From positions 6,758,001-6,822,000 of the forward strand of contig JBITNC010000002.1 of the NCBI GenBank assembly GCA_050084985.1: 64,000 nt of DNA, given 5' to 3'. Made by a program: the position numbers and the translations under genes. Each line of letters opens with the position of its first letter. The first letter of the stretch is position 1. This document shows positions 58,390 to 64,000 of this stretch, piece after piece. The notes under the pieces were generated by a model. That model did no database searches and was not told where the DNA came from. It saw only the letters and a list, made by a program, of their open reading frames with translations. The DNA comes from Nageia nagi. Its lineage: Eukaryota; Pinophyta.

Positions 58390-59740
58390 TTATGGGTAAA
58401 AATTGCATTTAAACTGTATAAATGATGGTTAATTTTAAATTATGGTTGTATTTGACAAGAAAAAAATGCCAAAAATGTTTAATCGAGCATCAAATTTAAA
58501 CCTTGCAAGATACGTATATAAAAAATGTATAAGAAACATAACAAATACAAATGAAATGTTATTTTACCTTTAAATTATATTTCGAATGGAAATAATTAAT
58601 GTGATAATTATGGAGTTCTACGTTACAATATATAGTTTGTATATAGATAAATTATATAAATAAAAAAACACACTAAAAAGTAAAGTTTCAAATGACATTG
58701 ATTAAAATAATAAGTATTATCAATCAATTATAAAGAAAACCCTCCAAAGAATAATGATTGAAGATCAAAGTAATGATGATACTTTAAAATATAGAAGACT
58801 TTGAGGATGAGATTTCAAATAAAGTTAAGAAGCATGTTAACATGAGAGAATTACAATCTAACCTTGTTGACCCAATTAGAAAAATTCCCAATTGACACCA
58901 AAATCTCAAAAAAAATCTACCATACTACATGATAAAAAAAAATTCTCTTGCCTTAAAAACTATTTAAAATTATTTTTTCAACATTAAAAATAACTTTTTA
59001 AAATAGTAAATATTATATTTTAAAAATAAGATTATAATATACCTTAAAAAATCATATAAAATTAGAATTTTAGAGTTTATTGAATTCATGATGAGACGAG
59101 TTAAGAGTTAATAGTTGTTGAAATCTTTCCTTTAAAAAATGTCAAGTTCAATTCTCTTAACCTTTTGATTGTGCAAGATCATGATAAAAAATCTTCTCAA
59201 ATCATAGTAAAAACAACTAAGTCAACATCATGAATAACTTCAAATCTCTAAACCTCATGAATGTGCATAATCATGATAAAAAGTCCTATTAAATCATAAC
59301 AAGAATAACCAAATGCAAATCTTTTATAATTTCAAATCTCTCAACCTCACAAATATTAAAAAATAACTTAACCATAAATGACTTCAAATCTCATGAATGT
59401 ACACAATCATGATAAAAAAATTCTATTAAATCCCAACAAGAATAATCAAATGTAAATCTTTTATGATTTTAAATCTTTTATGATTTTAAATCTTTCAACC
59501 TCATAAATATAGAATAATAACTTAACCATAAATGATAATGTGGATATCCTTCAATGGTTAACTTGAATGATTTACCAACCAAAAAAAAATATGAAGTGAA
59601 ATGTCAAGCATGACCTCCATATCCAGAAACTTCATACCATCCACAAAACCTGGTTGAATTAAAAAAAGAAAACAGTGGGTATTTAATTTTTGGAGAAGTA
59701 AACAAAAGAAAAATAATTAAAAAAGGGAATATTCGGTGGC
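58388..59740. other. Intergenic AT-rich DNA upstream of the stress-protein gene
   Basis: From about 59150 to 59560, degenerate repeats of roughly 90-135 bp share caatcatgataaaaaa, ctattaaatcataacaagaa and atttcaaatctctcaacctca. Otherwise no features. Confidence 0.6.
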
Positions 59741-59749
59741 GATTCCGTT

Positions 59750-59800
59750 TCAAGAGAGAGGCCAATAAATACCGCCACGCCACCCCTCTATCCACCCGGT
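59750..59800 (+). promoter_or_regulatory. Core promoter of the universal-stress-protein gene
   Basis: A TATA-like ccaataaatacc at 59762-59773 lies about 120 bp before the ATG. Base composition changes abruptly here from AT-rich to C/G-rich. A CT-rich stretch at 59780-59800 is a plausible start site. Prediction only. Confidence 0.5.
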
Positions 59801-59835
59801 CTGCAACCGAAGACACCCTCTGCAACTCTAAGTAG

Positions 59836-59864
59836 CCACCACCACCACCACCACCACCACCACA
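59836..59864 (+). repeat. (CCA)n microsatellite in the 5' UTR
   Basis: About nine to ten CCA units, 29 bp before the start codon. Reverse-strand Gly/Trp-rich frames over it are artefacts. Confidence 0.95.
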
Positions 59865-59892
59865 GCAACCGAACCCAATCGGACGGACGGCA

Positions 59893-60531
59893 ATGCATCT
59901 TCCATCTTCCGCCGCCGCCGCCGCCGCTGCGGCTAGCGGAGGGACGCACCGCAAGATCGCGATAGCCGTCGATCTGAGCGACGAGAGCGCCTACGCCGTG
60001 AAGTGGGCGGTGCTGAACTACCTCCGCCCGGGCGACAACGTCATCCTCCTCCACGTCCGCCCCACCTCAGTCCTCTACGGCGCCGACTGGGGCGCCATCG
60101 ACCTCACCGTCGACACCTCCGATGAGGAATCGCAGCAGAAGCTCGAAGACGATTTCGACGCCTTCACTTCCACCAAGGCGGCCGACCTCTCCCAACCTCT
60201 GGTCGATGCCCACATCCCCATCAAGATCCACATTGTCAAAGACCACGATATGAAGGAAAGGCTCTGTCTTGAGGTCGAGAGGCTCGGTCTTAGCGCCGTC
60301 ATTATGGGGAGTCGGGGATTTGGGGCTTCGAGAAGGAATTCGAAGGGGAGGCTGGGGAGCGTCAGCGATTACTGCGTTCATCATTGTGTTTGTCCCGTGG
60401 TCGTTGTGCGCTACCCGGAGGAGGAAAAAGACGGCGCCGCCTTTTCATCTGATGGATCAAGTAGCGGATTTGTTGTTTCATCGGGAAAGCCTTCTCAGAT
60501 GAAGGCCGTGCCCGAAGAGATGCACTCGTAG
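59893..60531 (+). CDS. Universal stress protein domain protein, PHOS32/PHOS34-like
   Basis: The 212-residue protein starts MHLPSS, has an Ala8 run (7-14), then one Usp domain from about 20 to 174. It opens HRKIAIAVDLSDESAYAVKW (Asp27 is the conserved nucleotide-site Asp of the fold). It contains LHVRPTSVLYGADWGAIDL (54-71) and HIVKDHDMKERLCLEVERLG (113-132). The phosphate loop starts MGSRGFG (138-144) and ends GRLGSV (152-157). It closes HHCVCPVVVVRYP. These blocks match plant PHOS32/PHOS34-type USPs, known as phosphorylated cytosolic proteins. ATP binding is inferred from the loop. The Ser-Pro sites of the Arabidopsis N-terminus are absent. The C-terminal tail (176-212) is Ser-rich and ends KAVPEEMHS, shorter than I recall for the family. 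No stop interrupts the frame and GC content is far above its surroundings. This is the only convincing host gene here. Confidence 0.95.
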   Translation: MHLPSSAAAAAAAASGGTHRKIAIAVDLSDESAYAVKWAVLNYLRPGDNVILLHVRPTSVLYGADWGAIDLTVDTSDEESQQKLEDDFDAFTSTKAADLSQPLVDAHIPIKIHIVKDHDMKERLCLEVERLGLSAVIMGSRGFGASRRNSKGRLGSVSDYCVHHCVCPVVVVRYPEEEKDGAAFSSDGSSSGFVVSSGKPSQMKAVPEEMHS

Positions 60532-60541
60532 GTAATATATA
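60526..60541 (+). promoter_or_regulatory. Possible 5' splice sites overlapping the stop codon
   Basis: The stop lies in cactcgtaggtaatat. Two donor-like GTs sit here: GTAGGT beginning inside the TAG stop context, and GTAATA just after it. Use of the first would remove the stop and move the C-terminus to a downstream exon. Use of the second would give a 3'-UTR intron. T-rich acceptor-like ttcttttgcag sequences occur at about 62446-62456 and 63484-63494. Confidence 0.35.
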
Positions 60542-61529
60542 TGGTGGTGGATTTAGTTTGGGTGTCGTCGGAATTTTGTTTGGGTTAAAACGGTTGGTTT
60601 GGTTTTGTGTTTAAATCATGGGTTTGTAATTGGGTTGGAATTTTTTGAAGTTGTTTCGAACTAGGGTTTAACTTAGGGTTTTGGGAGCCTTGAACACCAT
60701 CTGAATCGGAGATGAAATTGTGATTTTGAAAAGAAAAGAACTTTATTTGGTTCATTTTTTCATTGTTTTTTAATGAGGTTTAAGCTAGGGTTTTGGGGGT
60801 TGAAGATCACCTGGATTGTGGTTGAAATCAGAATTTTGATTTTTTTTTTATGTTTAATTTGCACAGTAGTGATTGCGTATGGTGAGTTTTATAGAAAAAT
60901 GATTTTGTGTGTTTTTCCGATTTTGTGGGGGGGTTCCGTTTGGCGCTGGACATGTTCTCGAATTTCATGGCGTGCATATTTGTTTTAGGGTGTATGGGGG
61001 ATTCTCTTGGTGGGGCGATGTTCGCTGTTTTCGATTTAGGACTTGCAGGTGTGATGGTTTATGCGTTTTTTGTTGGGGTTTGTTGGACTAATTCTGAACG
61101 TTATTTTCGCTGTTAGTGGGCTTTAAAAGGTTTATACGTATTTGTTTATGTTAGGGTTTAGATTTGTTAAAGGGAATTACTTACTTGAGGGTTTTGGGTT
61201 TTGTTGTGTTCTCTCAGTGTTCGTGTTAATTCAGTTTTGGGGTTCAGGAGCGCATTTTTCGCTCTTTTGAACTTGAAATGTGTAAGGTTTTGAAAGGTGG
61301 GATATTGCATCTTCGACACAGGGTTTCTACGTTTTAAAAACAAGCTTTTTTAGTTTGTAAATCTCCACCTCTAACTCTTCAATTGTATGTTAATAAGAAT
61401 CTTGTTATAGGTGTTTATGAATTCGTGCACTGTCCTGTTTCTTAGGTTTTGTAAGATCTATATATTGTCTTTTTGTTACAGGGTTTGTATAACACACATT
61501 TTTAAGCATTAAATTTCAACTCTTCTGGG
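60542..61529 (+). other. T-rich intron-like or 3'-UTR-like sequence after the USP gene
   Basis: The plus strand is T- and G-rich with several tagggttt stretches, as plant introns are. Short overlapping frames (60773-61116) lack any motif and are ignored. No poly(A) signal stands out. Confidence 0.5.
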
Positions 61530-62440
61530 GTAGAGGGTTCTAGTTTTAAGACTCACAATATTTGAATTCAGGGGATTATTGATTACAGTGTTTGAACAGA
61601 GTACTTATTTGGGTTTAGGGTTCTAGTATTATGACTCACAATAGTTGAATTCAGGGGATTAGTGATTAAAGTGTTTGAACAGAGCGCTTATTTGGGTTTA
61701 GGGTTCTAGACTTCTAGTTTTAAGACACAATATTTGAATTCAGGGGATCAGTGATTATAGTGTTTGAATAGAGCACTTATTTGGGTTTAGGGTTCTAGTT
61801 TTAAGACTTGCAATATTTGAATTCAGGTGATTAGTGATTACAGTGTTTGAACAGCGTACTTATTTGGGTTTAGGGTTCTATTATTAAGACTCACAATTTG
61901 CGTATTCAGGGGCATAGTGATTACAGTGTTTGAACAGAGTACTTATTTGGGTTTAGGGTTCTTGTTTTATGACTCACAATATTTAAATTCAGGGTTGTAG
62001 CGATTACAGTGTTTGAACAGAGCACTTATTTGGGTTTAGGGTTCTAGTTTTAAGACTCACAATATTTGAATTCAGGTGATTAGTGATTACAGTGTTTGAA
62101 CAGAGTACTTATCTGGGTTTAGGGTTCTAGTTTTAAGACTCACAATTTGTGAATTTAGGGGCTTAGTGATAACAGTGTTTGAACAGAATACTTATTTGGG
62201 TTTAGTGTTCTTGTTTTATGACTCACAATATTTGAATTCAGGGTCATAGTGATTACTGTGTTTGAACAGAGCACTTATTTGGGTTTAGGGAAGACTCACA
62301 ATATTTGAGTTCAGTGGATTAGTGATTACACTGTTTGAACAGAGCACCTATTTGGGTTTATGGTTCTAGTTTTAAGACTCGTAATATTTGAATTCAGGGG
62401 CCCACTGATTACAGTGTTTGACTTTGAACAAAGTACTTAT
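61530..62440 (+). repeat. 83-bp tandem repeat, block 1, about 11 copies
   Basis: GGGTTTAGGG-type cores occur at 61611, 61694, 61783, 61866, 61949, 62032, 62115, 62198, 62281 and 62354; most intervals are exactly 83. The unit continues with ttctagttttaagactcaca, atatttgaattcagggg, and gtgattacagtgtttgaaca. Confidence 0.97.
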
Positions 62441-63710
62441 TTCTTTTGCAGAGTGTTTTAAGAGTTGTTTTTTTTTTTATTGTGAATATGTGTTTGTGGA
62501 GTTCAAAGGTGTGGTTTTCTGTTACTTGAGTATAGGTTTCATACACATCATATTTTTGAATTTCCTCTTCTCGTCCTCTTCTTGATTTGCCTTACCATTT
62601 ACATCAAGGGCCCTAGGCTCTTTATTGGAATCAGGTTTCGTAGTGTGCTCTGAATTGGGTAGTTGCTCTTTTTAAAAGATGTTCTCTGAATTGGGTAGTT
62701 TAAACAAGGCAACTATCTGATTTTGGGCTAAATTGTCATATTTTGTACGTTTGATTCTATAAAACAATGCTTTTCTAGTTTGTAAGTCTCCACCACTAAC
62801 TCTTCAATTGTATGTCAATAAGAATCTTGTTATAGGTGTTTATGAATCCCTGCACTGTCCTATTTCCTAGGTTTTTAAGATGTAAATACGGTCTTTTCGT
62901 TTTGGGGTCTTTCGTAAAATGGCCATCTTTGCGTTGGTTGTATAATACATGTTTTTAAGAATTAAAATTCAACTCTTCTGGGATTTAGGGTTCTAGTTTT
63001 AAGACTCAAAATATTTGAATTCAGGGTATTATTGATTACAGTGTTTGAAGTTTGAACAGAATACTTGTATGGGTTTAGGGTTCCAGTTTAAAGACTTACA
63101 ATATTTGAATTCAGGGATTAGTGATTACAGTGTTTGAACAGAGTACTTATTTGGGTTTTGGATTCTAGTTTTAATACTCATAATTTGTGAATTCAGGGGC
63201 TTAGTGATTACAGTGTTTGAAGAGAGTACTTATTTGGGTGAAGGTTCTTGTTTTAAGACTCACACTATTTGAATTCAGGGGCTTAGTGATGACAGTGTTT
63301 GAACAGAGCACTTATTTGGGTTTAAGGTTCTAGTTTTAAGACTTGTTATATTTGAGTTCAGTGTATTAGTGATTACAGTGTTTGAACAGAGCACTTATTT
63401 GGGTTTAGGGTTTTAGTTTTAAGACTCACAATATTTGAATTCAGGAGCTTAGCGATTTCAGTATTTTGAACAAAGTACTTAATTCTTTTGCAGAGTTTTG
63501 TAAGAGTTATTTTTTTCTGTCGTGAATATGTGTTTGTGAGGTTCAAAGGTGTGGTTTTCTGTTACTTGGGCATAGATTTCATGCACATCATATTTTTGAA
63601 ATTCCTCTCCACGTCTTCTTCTTGATTTGCCTTCCCATTTACATCAAGGGCCCTAGGCTCTTTATTGGAATCGGGTTTCGTAGTGTGCTCTGGATCGGGT
63701 AGTTGCTCTT
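62441..63710 (+). repeat. Higher-order duplication of about 1.04 kb, including 83-bp block 2
   Basis: Sequence after block 1 (ttcttttgcagagt, gtgtttgtg, catcaagggccctaggctct) recurs about 1037 bp later, from 63478. Between the copies is block 2 of the 83-bp repeat (cores near 62980, 63071, 63152, 63236, 63318 and 63401). The stretch 61322-61500 likewise recurs at 62760-62960 (tcaattgtatgtYaataagaa), so array and spacer were duplicated together. Confidence 0.93.
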
Positions 63711-63836
63711 TTTAAACTATGTGAAAAAAGACACCCTTATAATGACAAGGGACCATAAATCAAGGTTAACCTCCTTTTGGATGTAGGATTTATGGTCCCT
63801 TATCATTCTAAGGTATCTTTTTTCACATAGTTTAAA
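63711..63836. repeat. 126-bp foldback element (MITE-like)
   Basis: Arms 63711-63761 and 63787-63836 are inverted copies with about 92 percent match, starting tttaaactatgtgaaaaaag. The loop is 25 bp. The sister copy near 62675-62705 lacks it, showing insertion into the duplicated spacer at a tttaaa-like site. Confidence 0.9.
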
Positions 63837-64000
63837 CAGGACAATATTCTGATTCTGGGCTAAATTATCATATTTTGTTCGTTTGATTGTATAAAACAAT
63901 ACTTTTCTATTTTTTGATATTGAGTTTTTGAAATGGCAATTTCTGTCCGTTTTCTTAGGGTTTTAAAGTAGTAACTCTGTTTTCTTTCCTGTTGAATTTC
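63837..64000 (+). other. Continuation of duplicated spacer
   Basis: It matches the sequence from about 62705 (attctgattctgggctaaat-like, cgtttgattgtataaaacaa) and runs off the window. Confidence 0.7.

Noticed and set aside
59604-60384. Long minus-strand frames opposite the stress-protein gene
   Set aside because: Gly-, Trp- and Ala-rich frames are created by the GC-rich codons and the CCA repeat of the real plus-strand gene.
60773-61116. Short frames downstream of the stress-protein gene
   Set aside because: T/G-rich intron-like sequence gives overlapping Phe/Trp/Gly frames in all three phases, which indicates chance.
61530-63490. Regular repeats as a CRISPR array
   Set aside because: 83-bp head-to-tail units without unique spacers, in a plant nuclear context; it is a satellite.
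61530-63490. Interstitial telomere array
   Set aside because: Only one to one and a half TTTAGGG units per 83 bp, not contiguous telomere repeats.

Overview
This is a nuclear window from a seed plant, probably a gymnosperm. It is very AT-rich, about 59.6 of the 64 kb is retrotransposon debris, and one GC-rich host gene lies near the right end. The gymnosperm call is inference: it rests on the old, heavily mutated Ty3/gypsy and Ty1/copia copies and on large tandem-repeat spacers. Nothing in the window proves it.

Layout: (A) 1-10.4 kb, a decayed minus-strand Ty3/gypsy element. Its domains read gag, protease, an extra RNase H, reverse transcriptase, second RNase H and integrase, followed by a third ORF relic. 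(B) 12.2-16.3 kb, a copia-like 5' LTR with tRNA-iMet-type PBS and a long leader carrying (TA)n tracts, a purine-rich minisatellite and a 137-bp palindrome. A minus-strand LTR follows at 16.3-16.8 kb. (C) 16.9-21.9 kb, a gag-only gypsy element with both LTRs and a 190-bp triplicated repeat. An unidentified coding relic follows at 21.9-22.6 kb. (D) 22.87-25.50 kb, a very young gag-only LTR element with a perfect 5-bp target duplication and one difference between its 321-bp LTRs. (G/F) 27.7-36.1 kb, a plus-strand non-coding LTR element (G) interrupted by a minus-strand Ty1/copia element (F). (E) 36.2-41.6 kb, a structurally complete minus-strand Ty1/copia element with target duplication ATTCA and a defective protease. 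(H) 42.7-45.9 kb, a minus-strand gag relic of the same family as C. (J/I) 46.1-55.7 kb, a minus-strand gypsy element with distant LTRs, containing a small plus-strand LTR element (I) at 48.3-50.8 kb.

The host gene at 59.9-60.5 kb encodes a universal-stress-protein domain protein of the plant PHOS32/PHOS34 type. It sits in a sharp GC island. Downstream lies 3.4 kb of T-rich intron-like or 3'-UTR-like sequence holding about 17 copies of an 83-bp tandem repeat, most with a telomere-like GGGTTTAGGG core. That sequence also has a roughly 1.04-kb higher-order duplication and a 126-bp foldback element.

No autonomous element is intact. The strongest leads for a second look are the extra RNase H upstream of RT in A, the young gag-only element D with its periodic leader motif, and the telomere-motif satellite beside the stress-protein gene. 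All coordinates of decayed domains are approximate; no homology search or alignment program was used.
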